The notes: generated from the sequence alone by a model not told the origin. A DNA stretch of 64,000 nucleotides from Sediminibacillus dalangtanensis (GCF_017792025.1 NZ_CP046956.1:868001-932000), one strand, 5' to 3'; positions 27,491-37,183 are shown, numbered from the stretch's first letter. Translations and numbers: made by a program.

Positions 27491-28340
27491 TTTTATGGAA
27501 AACATTACACAGATACCAATAGCTGATTGGGTATCCAACTTTACCGATTGGCTTACAAATACTTTTTCATTTTTGTTCAACCCGATCAAAAATGATTTCG
27601 GTGCTTTCATGGAATGGCTGGCTGAGCTTTTAGCATCGATTCCACCTGTCATCGTCATTCTATTAGTAGTAATTCTGGCGTTTTTCGCCAGCGGTAAGCG
27701 GTTCGGTTTGGCGGCCTTTTCCTTGATTGGCCTGCTTTTAATCTGGAACCAGGGACTTTGGGAAGAATTAATGTTTACTTTTACACTCGTATTGGTGGCA
27801 AGTCTTTTGTCAATTATTATCGGCGTTCCATTTGGCATTTTGATGTCTAAAAGTAAAACAGCAGAAGCAATCATTACGCCGATACTTGACTTTATGCAGA
27901 CGATGCCGGCATTTGTTTATTTGATTCCGGCTGTAGCCTTCTTCAGCATCGGGATGGTACCAGGTATTTTTGCTTCCTTGATATTCGCCACACCGCCGAC
28001 CGTGCGGTTCACCAACCTTGGAATCAGACAGGTTTCCAGTGAATTGGTGGAAGCATCAGAGGCATTCGGGAGCACTGGTTCCCAAAAATTATTCAAAGTC
28101 GAATTGCCGATGGCGAAAAAGACTATCATGGCCGGCATCAACCAAACGGTCATGCTGGCGTTGTCGATGGTGGTTATCGCATCGATGATCGGTGCACCGG
28201 GATTAGGTCGTGAAGTGCTGTCATCCTTGCAACGTGCTCAAGTTGGAACAGGGTTCGTAGCAGGATTGGGAATTGTTATCCTGGCCATTATCATCGATCG
28301 ATTCACGCAAAGCTTGAATTCCCAAAAAGGGGATGCGTAA
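27483..28340 (+). CDS. opuAB: Glycine betaine ABC transporter permease OpuAB
   Basis: A 285-residue permease. An N-terminal ~50-residue region ([34 protein letters not shown]) is followed by about six membrane segments. The EAA-like coupling loop is [32 protein letters not shown]. It starts inside the opuAA end; an AGAGGTG is upstream. It forms the membrane channel with OpuAA and OpuAC. Confidence 0.94.
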   Translation: MINFMENITQIPIADWVSNFTDWLTNTFSFLFNPIKNDFGAFMEWLAELLASIPPVIVILLVVILAFFASGKRFGLAAFSLIGLLLIWNQGLWEELMFTFTLVLVASLLSIIIGVPFGILMSKSKTAEAIITPILDFMQTMPAFVYLIPAVAFFSIGMVPGIFASLIFATPPTVRFTNLGIRQVSSELVEASEAFGSTGSQKLFKVELPMAKKTIMAGINQTVMLALSMVVIASMIGAPGLGREVLSSLQRAQVGTGFVAGLGIVILAIIIDRFTQSLNSQKGDA

Positions 28341-28413
28341 AACGTATTGTTGGCCGCTTTTCTGCGGAAAAGTTAACCATATAAATAAAAAATGAAGGGG
28401 AGAATGATTAGTT

Positions 28414-29346
28414 ATGATTAATCTTAACTTAAAGCGTCTCGGCCTTGCTGCCGGACTATCGCTTACACTAGTAGCAGCCGGCTGCGGATCTGATGAAGGT
28501 TCTGACTCAGAAAACGCAGGGAGCGACAATGGCGGCGGTGAGACAAACTATAGCGAAGAAATTGATTACACCATTACAGGTATCGAGCCTGGTGCCGGTG
28601 TTGTACAAGCAGCAGAAGACGCTACGGAAACTTACGACAGCCTTGCCGGCTGGGAAGTGGAAACTTCTTCAAGTGGTGCAATGGCAACTGCATTGGGAGA
28701 AGCAATCGATAATGAAGAGCCAATTGTTGTTACAGGTTGGACACCACACTGGAAATTCGCGAAATACGACCTTAAATATCTAGAGGATCCAGAAGGCGTT
28801 TTTGGTGAAGCAGAAGAAATCAAAACCATGGTCCGTCAAGGCTTGGAAGATGATATGCCAAATGCCTATCAAATCCTTGACCAGTTCAACTGGGAATCTT
28901 CGGATATGGAAGAAGTAATGCTTGAAATCACCAATGGCACTTCTCCAGAAGATGCTGCTGCTACTTGGGTGGAAGACAATGCTGATAAAGTGGCAGAGTG
29001 GACAGATGGAGCAGAAGAAGTGGACGGAACTGAAATCGAACTTGCTTACGTTGAGTGGGATTCTGAAGTTGCGTCAACGAACGTTATTGCCAAAGTATTG
29101 GAAGACCAAGGGTTCAATGTAACCATTACACCGCTTGACAATGCTGTTATGTGGCAAGCTGTAGCAAATGGTGACGCTGATGGAATGGTTGCTGCTTGGC
29201 TGCCAGCTACACATGGTGCACAATTTGAAGAGTATGGAGATCAAGTTGAAGATCTTGGAGCCAACCTGGAAGGCGCAAAAATTGGCTTGGTTGTTCCGGA
29301 ATACATGGATGTAGATTCCATTGAAGATCTGCAGCCTGCTGAATAA
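28414..29346 (+). CDS. opuAC: Glycine betaine-binding lipoprotein OpuAC
   Basis: A 310-residue lipoprotein. The signal peptide ends at LVAAGC, followed by an acidic Ser/Gly linker (SDEGSDSENAGSDNGGG). The binding domain covers residues ~40-310 with tryptophans expected to make the betaine cage in VVTGWTPHWKF and MVAAWLPATHG. The overall composition is acidic. It is the last gene of the operon, followed by a terminator. Confidence 0.94.
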   Translation: MINLNLKRLGLAAGLSLTLVAAGCGSDEGSDSENAGSDNGGGETNYSEEIDYTITGIEPGAGVVQAAEDATETYDSLAGWEVETSSSGAMATALGEAIDNEEPIVVTGWTPHWKFAKYDLKYLEDPEGVFGEAEEIKTMVRQGLEDDMPNAYQILDQFNWESSDMEEVMLEITNGTSPEDAAATWVEDNADKVAEWTDGAEEVDGTEIELAYVEWDSEVASTNVIAKVLEDQGFNVTITPLDNAVMWQAVANGDADGMVAAWLPATHGAQFEEYGDQVEDLGANLEGAKIGLVVPEYMDVDSIEDLQPAE

Positions 29347-29361
29347 TTAGTTCTGCAAGAT

Positions 29362-29403
29362 AAAACGGTCTGTCGATAAAAAATATCGGCGGACCGTTTT
29401 TTT
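29362..29403 (+). terminator. Terminator of the opuA operon
   Basis: AAAACGGTC pairs with GACCGTTTT-like right arm, inner TCGAT/ATCG pairing, then TTTTTTT. Confidence 0.88.
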
Positions 29404-29483
29404 GCTGTATTTTGCTGTAGGGGTGAGCAAGGCGCTTGCGCTTTTGTCCCTGCAATCGAAATTTCATGCTTTCTTTCAAATAA

Positions 29484-30175
29484 GGCTGCCCAAAAGTCAC
29501 TTTTTTTGGGTTCTATACTGAATGTGGTGGAAGTGGAGAATAAAGAGACTATTGACATCCTCCCCGATCAAAAAGTAGAGAAGTTTGAACAGTATTTGCT
29601 TTCCTGTGATACTAGTAAAGTGGAAATCGTCGTGATGGATTTATCGAAGTCATTTAAGCAGGCTGTCCTTAAGGTAGTAGGAGATCCATTAATCATTACC
29701 GACCGATTTCATTTCATGCGGCAGATTTATTTGGGGTTGGATGAAGTACGTGGAGAAGTTCAACGAGATGTAGATAAGGCGACATGTATTTTACATGAAG
29801 CGAAGTAAAAAGCTGTTGGGGAAATCGCCTTCCAAACTGTCAGAAGAAGGGTGGCACAAGGTTGAAAATCTTCTACAGATCCATCCCCATTGAAAGAAGC
29901 GTATGCGTTAAAGAACAGGTTGGATGAATGGGTTAAGACAGTGATGAGAAGACAGCCGGAAAAGGACTGGAGGAATGTCTGAAATGGATGCGTGCTTCAA
30001 ATATAGAGGCATTTCGCCGTGTAAGAAAACAGTTGGAAAAAGAGATTTTACAGTCATTCATGTATTCTATTTAATAATGGGTATATTTAGGGGATAAACA
30101 ATACGATAAAGGTTTTAAAACGAGATTCCTTTGGAATTCTATGGCAACAAGCGGTTAAAAGGCTCTATAGAGCGA
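29484..30175 (+). pseudogene. Decayed ISL3-family transposase
   Basis: The first open piece (29506-29808) reads IDILPDQKVEKFEQYL..VVMDLSKSFKQAVLKVVGDPLIITDRFHFMRQIYLGLDEVRG, matching the DDE domain of ISL3 transposases. After a stop, three further frames continue the protein: KKLLGKSPSKLSEEGWHKVENLLQ, then LKEAYALKNRLDEWVK, then an FNNGYI-stop-GINNTIKVLKRDSFG end. The N-terminal zinc-finger part is missing. At least three frameshifts and two stops make it inactive. Terminal inverted repeats were not found. Confidence 0.85.
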
Positions 30176-30184
30176 AATAGCATA

Positions 30185-30310
30185 ACAGAGGAAATAAGCG
30201 AGACTCCTGCGGAAAAACGGGCGGCCGAGACTCCACAGCGGGCTTTGCGAGGAGGCTCGGGCGTTCGTCCGCGGAAAGCAAGTTTATTTCCACTGCGGCT
30301 TGAGGATAAT
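30185..30310. repeat. GC-rich intergenic repeat after the transposase relic
   Basis: GCGAGACTCCTGCGGAAAAACGGG, GGCCGAGACTCCACAGCGGG, GCGAGGAGGCTCGG and GTCCGCGGAAAGCAAG resemble a repeat type widespread in Bacillaceae intergenic DNA. Only one copy lies in this window. Confidence 0.55.
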
Positions 30311-30416
30311 CGCTATTTTGATGGGAGGAGCCTTTCGATAAAGAGTTGGTGGCGTGAAAAATCACACCACCACATTTAACAGAGAACCTTTTTTGTGACG
30401 AATGGGACAGCCTCAA

Positions 30417-30791
30417 TTACGCTTGATTTGACTTTTGTTTTTGGGTTTTCTCTTCCAGTTCTTTTAAACTGTCTTCAATTTGTGCTAAATACGTCTGGAT
30501 GTTTTTCTGATGTGGCTCAATCGTATTCTTCCAAGATTCAATCGACGTTTTCATATCAGCCGATAGGTCCTTGATCATCGTAGCCCCTTCTTTAGAAGTT
30601 TGCGTAATTTGTTCCTTCAGTTGGAAACCTTCCTGTTTCAGTTTTTTAAATGTGTCCATTAAGTCATCTCTCCGCGCGTTCACTTGACCGCGGATTTCTT
30701 TACCCGAAGATGGTGTGCTAAGCAAGGCAGCTGCGGCGCTTACCGCTCCGCCAATTACAAAGCCTAATAAAATCGATTTGCTGTCAGCCAT
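30417..30791 (-). CDS. yhaH: YtxH-domain protein YhaH
   Basis: A 124-residue protein with an N-terminal membrane helix (LLGFVIGGAVSAAAALLSTPSSGKEIR), the YtxH-domain hallmark, and a long amphipathic helical tail. Family members accumulate under stress in B. subtilis. ATG at 30791 follows AGGGAAAGGGG. The position beside hit is as in relatives. Confidence 0.87.
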   Translation of the reverse strand: MADSKSILLGFVIGGAVSAAAALLSTPSSGKEIRGQVNARRDDLMDTFKKLKQEGFQLKEQITQTSKEGATMIKDLSADMKTSIESWKNTIEPHQKNIQTYLAQIEDSLKELEEKTQKQKSNQA

Positions 30792-30897
30792 GACATACAC
30801 CCCTTTCCCTATTATTATACTTATTTTCTCGAAAAATTCCGAGCTGAAACTACTATTTTCAAACTTCGACTTTTAGTCCGGCATTGACAGCCGTTTG

Positions 30898-31326
30898 TTA
30901 TAGATAGTTCCCGACTGTTCCGGCGATTTGCTGCAGCTCATCCTGAGAATAGGCATTGGCATTTGTTTTCCAAATAGCATCAAATCCGTCTCCTTTACCG
31001 TAGCGCGGAATAAGGTGGATATGAAGGTGAAAAACGGATTGTCCGGCAGGCTCCTCATTGTTGTTTAGCAAGTTAAGTCCAACTGGCTGGAATGCTTCTT
31101 TGATGGCATTTGCTACCTTCGGAACTCTTTTGAACAATTCCTGCGCCACCTCCGGCGGTGTCTCGTAAATGTTTTTGGCATGCTTTTTCGGGATGATCAG
31201 CGTATGGCCTTTTGTGACCTGGCTCAAATCAAGAAAAGCATAGACATGTTCATCTTCATACACTTTGGCGGAAGGGATTTCTCCTGCCGCAATTTTACAG
31301 AAAATGCAATCCTCCGTATGGCTCAT
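30898..31326 (-). CDS. hit: HIT family protein
   Basis: A 142-residue HIT-domain protein with CIFCKI near the N-terminus, and the catalytic histidine triad HLHIHLIP near residue 100. Members hydrolyse dinucleotide-type substrates; the natural substrate of the Bacillus protein is unknown. AAGGAGCG lies before the ATG at 31326. It is divergent from ecsA, as in B. subtilis. Confidence 0.94.
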   Translation of the reverse strand: MSHTEDCIFCKIAAGEIPSAKVYEDEHVYAFLDLSQVTKGHTLIIPKKHAKNIYETPPEVAQELFKRVPKVANAIKEAFQPVGLNLLNNNEEPAGQSVFHLHIHLIPRYGKGDGFDAIWKTNANAYSQDELQQIAGTVGNYL

Positions 31327-31827
31327 CAAATCGCTCCTTCTATGTAATGAAACCTTTATTTACTCTATTGTATAAAGGAAAGATGGCCTGTGTAAAGCAA
31401 CTATACCTGTGAAAAAGCAAACGGACCGCCCGCAGCAGGAAAAGTCATCCGGTTGGACTTACCTGCTTTGGAACGGCCCGCTGCCGAAGAAGAAGGATAT
31501 TCTAAGCATCTGTAGAATAACTTGTTGTAATTATAATGAATCAGAGTGTGATTCAGTCAATTACTGTTGGAAACCTTTCGTCAACACCCCATTTGGCTGA
31601 AGTAGTTGCTTTCCTGTAAGGAAAAGGTTTAATAAGTTTTCTTTAGATGGTCGATCACCAACACCTCATTCCGAGTAGTGGAGATGTAATCCTTTCTTCT
31701 TCCTTTACAGTTTGTGTTAGTAGAAGCAATCGTATTCACTGTTTTTTTGGTAAAACCCGTCATTAAATGATAAAATTTTATTGATTAAGAATGTACGAAA
31801 AGATGATGAGAGAAAGTGGGGAAGTAC
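31327..31827. other. hit-ecsA intergenic region
   Basis: About 500 bp. A short inverted repeat (TGAATCAGAGTGTGATTCA, near 31539) is visible. A 63-codon frame at 31409 has no ribosome site or family resemblance and is not called. No RNA gene was recognised. Confidence 0.4.
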
Positions 31828-32571
31828 TTGGAACCTTTATTACATATTAAAGACTTATCAGGTGGATATACACATAAAAATGTTCTGCATGAAGTTTCGT
31901 TCGATGTTTTTCCAAATGAGATCGTCGGATTGATCGGGTTGAACGGTGCCGGCAAAAGCACAACAATCAAGCACGTTATCGGATTGATGCAACCGAAACA
32001 GGGAAGAGTCGCTATCGAAGGGAAGTCATTTCAGGAAGCCCCTGAAGCTTATCGCAGCAAGTTTACCTATATACCGGAGATGCCTGTACTATACGAAGAA
32101 CTAACATTGGAGGAACATCTCCGTTTAACGGCCATGGCGTACGGATTGGATGAGCAAACCTTTCAAAAGCGGTTGACGCCGCTTTTGAAAGAGTTCCGGC
32201 TTGAAAAGAAAATGAAGTGGTTCCCTGTTCATTTTTCCAAAGGGATGCGGCAAAAAGTGATGATCATGTGTTCCTTTCTGGTTGATCCGCCTTTGTATGT
32301 CGTCGACGAACCATTTGTTGGTCTTGACCCTTTAGGCATCCAATCTTACTTGCAGCTGATGAACGATGTAAAGGCAAGAGGAGGCGGTGTGCTGATGTCC
32401 ACCCATATTCTGGCTACAGCGGAACGTTATTGTGACCGCTTCGTCATTCTTCATGATGGAAAAATACGTGCGCTTGGTACCCTGCAGGAGTTACGGCATC
32501 AATTTGGCATGGAACAAGCAGCGCTTGATGATTTGTATGTTGAACTGACAAAGGAAGATGGCCATGTTTGA
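31828..32571 (+). CDS. ecsA: ABC transporter ATPase EcsA
   Basis: A 247-residue ATPase. Walker A GLNGAGKST (about residues 37-45), HFSKGMRQKVM signature and YVVDEPFVGLDP Walker B are intact. With EcsB it influences secretion, competence and regulated proteolysis in Bacilli. TTG at 31828 gives the length known for B. subtilis EcsA (247) and follows GTGGGGA; the GTG at 31816 overlaps that site. It overlaps ecsB. Confidence 0.92.
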   Translation: MEPLLHIKDLSGGYTHKNVLHEVSFDVFPNEIVGLIGLNGAGKSTTIKHVIGLMQPKQGRVAIEGKSFQEAPEAYRSKFTYIPEMPVLYEELTLEEHLRLTAMAYGLDEQTFQKRLTPLLKEFRLEKKMKWFPVHFSKGMRQKVMIMCSFLVDPPLYVVDEPFVGLDPLGIQSYLQLMNDVKARGGGVLMSTHILATAERYCDRFVILHDGKIRALGTLQELRHQFGMEQAALDDLYVELTKEDGHV

Positions 32572-33778
32572 TGCCAATCAGTTTTTTAAAGACAGGTTTT
32601 CTTCTCATATGAAGGAGATCAATCGTTACTTAAGGTACATTTTCACTGGTCACCTGGTGATTGCCATGTTGTTTTTCGTTTCGGCGCTGGCCTACTACTA
32701 TCAGCAATGGCTGGCAAATATGCCTGAGGATTTTCCGGCCAACTTGGTAATGGGCATCGTTTTTGGTGTCATTGCTGCTTATAGCCCTTTCCGGACATTG
32801 CTAAAGGAAGCGGATATTGTTTTTTTGCTTCCGGCGGAGACGAAAATGGGGCCATATTTCCGGAATGCATTTATGTATAGCTTTGTCATCCAGCTTTATC
32901 TGTTGGCACTTGCTGCTGCCGCGTTGGCTCCATTGTATCATGCAGCGCGGGCAGAAATAGGAGGGCCTGCTTATTCCCTGATCCTGCTTCTGTTTGTTTT
33001 GTTTAAAATATGGAATTTGGCTGCCTCCTGGTGGATATTGAAAGTGCGTGATGCCAACCTGCGGGTGCTGGATTTCATTGCCAGGGTGGTACTGAATATT
33101 GCTGCATTTTACTTATTTGCCAGCGGAGAAAATTTGCTGGCAGGGTTTGCAACATTGTTGCTGGCTGGCATTTTTGGATATGACTATTACTTGAACCGGA
33201 AAAACGGTGGGCTGGCTTGGGATCTCCTGGTTGAGAAGGACAATGCCAGGATGCGGTCTTTCTACCGACTTGCCAATATGTTCACCGATGTACCACACTT
33301 GAAAAATCAAGTGAAAAAACGACATTGGCTTGTAGCATTATTGCTAAAGCGCATGCCTCTGCAACAGAATCGAACCTTCGATTATCTCTACCGGATCACT
33401 ACCGTAAGGAGCAGTGATTATTTGGGCGTGTATCTTCGCTTACTCATCATTGGCGGAATTGCAGCATTTTTAGTGCCAAATATGTGGGTGAAAATCATTT
33501 TTTGCCTGCTGTTTCTTTATTTGAGTGGATTTCAGCTGACGAGTTTGTGGCAGCACCATCGTACGGTAGTTTGGCTCGATTTATATCCCGTAAAACCGGA
33601 ATGGCGACGCACTGCCTTGCTTCGTTGGATGCTGCAATTGATGTTTGTTCAGACATTCCTGTTTGGCTTGTTGTTTTTGTTTATGCAGCTCTTCACAGGC
33701 CTGTTGATTGTATGGGCGGCCGGAGGTGCTTTCAGTTATTGGTTTGTCAACGGCTATGTAAAAAAACAACTTGCGTAA
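32564..33778 (+). CDS. ecsB: ABC transporter membrane protein EcsB
   Basis: A 404-residue membrane protein with some 8-10 hydrophobic segments in two groups, separated by a cytoplasmic loop (about residues 220-280: KDNARMRSFYRLANMFTDVPHLKNQVKKR). It is the membrane partner of EcsA. ATG at 32564 follows AAGGAAG at good spacing and overlaps the ecsA end by 8 bp. Confidence 0.9.
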   Translation: MFDANQFFKDRFSSHMKEINRYLRYIFTGHLVIAMLFFVSALAYYYQQWLANMPEDFPANLVMGIVFGVIAAYSPFRTLLKEADIVFLLPAETKMGPYFRNAFMYSFVIQLYLLALAAAALAPLYHAARAEIGGPAYSLILLLFVLFKIWNLAASWWILKVRDANLRVLDFIARVVLNIAAFYLFASGENLLAGFATLLLAGIFGYDYYLNRKNGGLAWDLLVEKDNARMRSFYRLANMFTDVPHLKNQVKKRHWLVALLLKRMPLQQNRTFDYLYRITTVRSSDYLGVYLRLLIIGGIAAFLVPNMWVKIIFCLLFLYLSGFQLTSLWQHHRTVVWLDLYPVKPEWRRTALLRWMLQLMFVQTFLFGLLFLFMQLFTGLLIVWAAGGAFSYWFVNGYVKKQLA

Positions 33779-33791
33779 GGAGCGCATGTCT

Positions 33792-34508
33792 ATGACTGAA
33801 ATGAAAAAATATGAAAAACAGGCGCTGTCCGAGGCGCGCCGGTTCGTTCAATCGGCTGGTAGAAAATCGTCACTGCTTCAACGTAGTTCGAAGCAAATTC
33901 AAACTAAAATAAATCAAAAGATTCCCAATCAGGTTCACCAGCTTGTGACCGAAAGTATCCGCTCGATGATCGAGGTTTCTTTGACTTCTTCCCATTACAT
34001 TTTGCCAGTCGATACTTCCGGGCTTGTTACATTGGAAGACAGGGAAGATGCTGTCAAGCACCGGCTCAAACAGTATAAACGCACAGCGATGATGGAAGGA
34101 GCCGGCACGGGTGCTGGAGGAATTTTGCTCGGCATGGCTGACTTCCCGATGCTGCTGAGTATCAAAATGAAGTTTTTGTTTGATGTCGGCCAGCTGTATG
34201 GGTTTGAAGTAAAGAAACACGAGGAAAGGGTGTTTTTGCTGCATGTATTTTTGCTTGCTTTTTCGAGTGATCGGAAGAGGGAGGAAGTGTTGCATATGCT
34301 TGTGAACTGGCAGGACGAAAAGGAACGGAGCCGTCAAGTGGATTGGCGTACATTGCAGCAGGAGTATCGGGATACCATTGATTTGGCGAAGCTGCTGCAA
34401 TTGGTTCCCGGCTTTGGGGCACTGGTTGGAGCTTTTGCCAATGGGCGGTTTTTAGATAAATTAGGGGAGACGGCCATCAACATGTACCGTCTCCGTGTGT
34501 TAACCTGA
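33792..34508 (+). CDS. ecsC: EcsC family protein
   Basis: A 238-residue EcsC protein, third gene of the ecs operon. A glycine-rich stretch EGAGTGAGGILLGMADFPMLLSIKMKFLFDVG (about residues 100-135) is the family core and likely amphipathic. The C-terminal part has LVPGFGALVGAFANGRFLDKLG. The role is unknown. I prefer ATG at 33792, 9 bp beyond AAGGAG; ATG at 33786 is only 3 bp from it. Confidence 0.88.
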   Translation: MTEMKKYEKQALSEARRFVQSAGRKSSLLQRSSKQIQTKINQKIPNQVHQLVTESIRSMIEVSLTSSHYILPVDTSGLVTLEDREDAVKHRLKQYKRTAMMEGAGTGAGGILLGMADFPMLLSIKMKFLFDVGQLYGFEVKKHEERVFLLHVFLLAFSSDRKREEVLHMLVNWQDEKERSRQVDWRTLQQEYRDTIDLAKLLQLVPGFGALVGAFANGRFLDKLGETAINMYRLRVLT

Positions 34509-34509
34509 T

Positions 34510-35679
34510 TTATTTTTCCTGATAGGCTTTATAGGTTTGAGCCAGAGCTTTTGCCGCGATTGGCAGTGCCCGTTCATCAATATCGAACATTGGATGATGA
34601 TGCGGATAATAATGGTCCTCTTTCTTCGCACCCGTGAAGAAGAAAGCGCCAGGCTTATCCAAAATGTAATAAGAAAAGTCCTCGCCGACCATGCCTGGCA
34701 CCACTTCCTGCGAATGTTCCACCCCTGGCACCTGCTCTGCAGCTTTTAGAACAAGTGCTGCTTCCTCCGGGTGATTAATGACAGGCGGGTAGCCTTTTTC
34801 ATAATGAAATTCATAATCGGCATCGTACCCGATACAAACACCTTTGATGACCTTTTCCATTTCTTCGATTATCAAATCCTGTATCTCCGGGTCGAATGTC
34901 CGGACAGTACCGGTGATTTTCGCTGTATCGGCAATAATGTTGAACGTGCTGCCGGATTGGAATGTGCCAATTGTCAAGACGGCCGTACCAAGGGGATCGA
35001 TCCTGCGGCTGACGATATTTTGCAGCGTGGTAACCAGCTGTGAGCCAATGACAATAGCATCTTTTGTCTGATGGGGCTGTGCCCCATGGCCGCCTTTTCC
35101 CTTGATATTGATTTCAAAGCGGTCAGCTCCGGCCATAAACTCTTTCAACGATGTCTCTACCGTACCAAGCGGCGTGTTGGACCATAGATGAGTGCCGAAT
35201 ACTGCGTCCACGTCATCCAGGATTCCCGACTCCACAATCGATTTTGCACCGCCTGGAGCCAGCTCCTCAGCATGCTGATGGACGAACACCACGGTGCCTG
35301 GGAGTTCTTCCTTGAATTCATGGAGTGCTTTGGCAAGGACAAGCAATGTTGCTGTGTGGCCATCATGACCGCAGGCATGCATAACGCCATCCACTTTTGA
35401 TTTATAAGGTACATCTTTTTCATCTTGGATGGGGAGCGCGTCAAAATCAGCTCGCAGAGCGACCTTTTTCCCTGGCTTGCCGCCTTTCAGGGTGGCCACG
35501 ACTCCATTGCCGCCGACTTTTGTTTGATAAGGAATCCCCAGTTTTTCGTATGTATCAGCAATATATTGGGACGTTTTCTCTTCCTGGAAAGACAATTCTG
35601 GATATTGGTGCAGGTACCGGCGGATATCCACCATTTCCTGATAGTATTCATCTAACCGAGCCATGACTTTATTCCACAA
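34510..35679 (-). CDS. yhaA: M20-type amidohydrolase YhaA
   Basis: A 389-residue metallopeptidase-like amidohydrolase that probably removes acyl groups from N-acyl amino acids or peptides. Metal-site motifs: LRADFDALP, MHACGHDGHTA, the catalytic pair HQHAEE, and GTHLW and MVGEDFSYY. A dimerisation domain lies between residues ~180 and 290. It starts with TTG after AAAGGGGG. It converges with ecsC (1 bp apart), as yhaA does in B. subtilis. Confidence 0.88.
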   Translation of the reverse strand: MWNKVMARLDEYYQEMVDIRRYLHQYPELSFQEEKTSQYIADTYEKLGIPYQTKVGGNGVVATLKGGKPGKKVALRADFDALPIQDEKDVPYKSKVDGVMHACGHDGHTATLLVLAKALHEFKEELPGTVVFVHQHAEELAPGGAKSIVESGILDDVDAVFGTHLWSNTPLGTVETSLKEFMAGADRFEINIKGKGGHGAQPHQTKDAIVIGSQLVTTLQNIVSRRIDPLGTAVLTIGTFQSGSTFNIIADTAKITGTVRTFDPEIQDLIIEEMEKVIKGVCIGYDADYEFHYEKGYPPVINHPEEAALVLKAAEQVPGVEHSQEVVPGMVGEDFSYYILDKPGAFFFTGAKKEDHYYPHHHPMFDIDERALPIAAKALAQTYKAYQEK

Positions 35680-35736
35680 AACAATTCCCCCTTTACCTTT
35701 CCCACCAGTATACCACAGCAGTAATGGAAGAAAAGT

Positions 35737-35773
35737 GATAACAACCTGGCGTTCTGAAAAGCTGGTTGTTATC
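35737..35773. promoter_or_regulatory. Inverted repeat upstream of yhaA
   Basis: GATAACAACC / GGTTGTTATC, a perfect 10-bp pair around 17 bp, centred about 75 bp upstream of the yhaA start. It may be an operator or a leader hairpin. Confidence 0.35.
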
Positions 35774-35815
35774 TAATGGGGGGAGGGAATGTTTTGGGGT
35801 AGTGGCTATTTAACA

Positions 35816-35866
35816 AAAACCGAACAGGTTCGAATGGATAGATTCGAACCTGTTCGGTTTTGTTTT
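35816..35866 (-). terminator. Perfect 20-bp hairpin behind the ferritin-like gene
   Basis: The arms 35816-35835 and 35842-35861 (beginning AAAACCGAACAGG) match perfectly around GGATAG. T runs flank both sides, so it can terminate both strands. The CCGAAC/GTTCGG ends mark it as a member of the repeat-hairpin family. Confidence 0.85.
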
Positions 35867-35933
35867 GGCTTTTATGCTTTTTTTGTTATAGTGTTGATTT
35901 GCCATTCAAAACATTGGTACGATGCTTAAGCCC

Positions 35934-36374
35934 TTAAGCCAACCTTGAGTCAGAAAGCAGGCGGTCGATTTCTTCCTTATGTCCGGTTTCATCTGCAATC
36001 ATATCTTCCAGTTTCACGACTAACTCGGTAAAGCCTAACGCTTCCGCTTGTTTCTTGCGTTGTTCATACCGGTCAATTGTGTCCTGTTCAGCCTTACGCG
36101 CTTCCTCCAACATTGCTTTCACTTCTGTCAGCTGTTTCACTTCAGCGGGCTTCGTTATCGGGGTTCCGCCCAGGATAGCTATTTTATCCGATAAATACAG
36201 CGCATGGCCGATTTCGTCGTTGATTTCATCCTCGAAAAAAGGTTTTAGTGCGGATCGGTATAGTCCAGAGACGACAGCCGCATTGTATGTGTACATAATC
36301 GTAGCTGCATATTCGTTGGCAAGATCTTCATTCAATCCATCAATCAGTTCTTGTAATTGAGCACTGTCAGCCAT
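35934..36374 (-). CDS. Ferritin-like protein
   Basis: A 146-residue four-helix protein. The two E..ExxH sets of a di-iron ferritin-like site are visible: E in LANEYAATIMY, EDEINDEIGHAL, E in KAEQDTIDRYEQ and EDMIADETGHKEE. It most resembles bacterioferritin or Dps-like proteins used for iron handling or oxidative stress. ATG at 36374 follows GGAAAGGATG; the longer frame is not needed. The exact subfamily is not certain. Confidence 0.8.
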   Translation of the reverse strand: MADSAQLQELIDGLNEDLANEYAATIMYTYNAAVVSGLYRSALKPFFEDEINDEIGHALYLSDKIAILGGTPITKPAEVKQLTEVKAMLEEARKAEQDTIDRYEQRKKQAEALGFTELVVKLEDMIADETGHKEEIDRLLSDSRLA

Positions 36375-36508
36375 CACCATCATCCTTTCCAAAATTAATT
36401 TGTTTGGCATAAATACAATTCCCTGGGAGTTTTTTTATAAACATTCCGGGAATTTATAAACAGATTGATAATAACAATAGTAATAGCAAGTCTAAAAAGG
36501 AGCAGAGT

Positions 36509-37165
36509 ATGAAAAAACGAACCTATTTTTTTCTATCTTTTTTACTGTTGGCGATAGTGTCCAGCGCCTTTATTACCTTGGAAGTGTTATTTCGTGAAGA
36601 ACCGATTTTAGATCGGTGGACAGCACCCGCCGTTCAAGGAATAGACAAGACTTTATTGTTCTTTGTATTCCGCTGGTTGACAGAATTGGGATCTGGCACG
36701 TTTCTCACGCCTTTTACGATAGTTGCAGCACTGTTTTTGCTGCTATATTCGCGAGATTGGCTGGCCGCGCTTATGATGGCTTCGGGCACCCTGCTCGGTT
36801 ACCGGGTGAACCATTGGATCAAGCTGGCTGTCGAAAGAGAACGACCGCGGTTATTTTCAGAAGCTGAAGGAGTGGGGTATAGTTTCCCTTCCGGTCACGC
36901 CATGGTTTCTCTGATTGCCTACGGCCTGCTCATCTATTTTCTATTGAAATATGTTAAATCAGAGAAGTCAGCGCTATTCCTCAATATTTTTGGTATCTGC
37001 CTCATTTTATTAATTGGCGTAAGCCGTTATGTGATCCGTGTCCATTATTTGACGGATGTGCTTGGAGGTTATGCTTTTGGCTTTATTTTCCTGTCGATCT
37101 GGATTGGTTTTTATTCCTTTTTGCAACACCTCATCAAACCGAAATATCGCCGTCTCCGTCTTTAG
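36509..37165 (+). CDS. PAP2-family lipid phosphatase
   Basis: A 218-residue membrane phosphatase with five to six hydrophobic segments. The three PAP2 motifs are KLAVERERPR, PSGHA and SRYVIRVHYLTDVLGG. Likely substrates are undecaprenyl-pyrophosphate or phosphatidylglycerophosphate; which one cannot be told. AAAAAGGAG precedes the ATG. Confidence 0.9.
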   Translation: MKKRTYFFLSFLLLAIVSSAFITLEVLFREEPILDRWTAPAVQGIDKTLLFFVFRWLTELGSGTFLTPFTIVAALFLLLYSRDWLAALMMASGTLLGYRVNHWIKLAVERERPRLFSEAEGVGYSFPSGHAMVSLIAYGLLIYFLLKYVKSEKSALFLNIFGICLILLIGVSRYVIRVHYLTDVLGGYAFGFIFLSIWIGFYSFLQHLIKPKYRRLRL

Positions 37166-37183
37166 ACGGAGACAATCCCCTTC

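Noticed and set aside
29506-29808. 100-codon frame as an intact gene
   Set aside because: It is one fragment of a broken ISL3 transposase whose remainder continues in other frames.
36467-36483. Fur/PerR-like TGATAATAACAATAG before the PAP2 gene
   Set aside because: Only the left half matches the 7-1-7 palindrome; the right half agrees at about three of seven positions.
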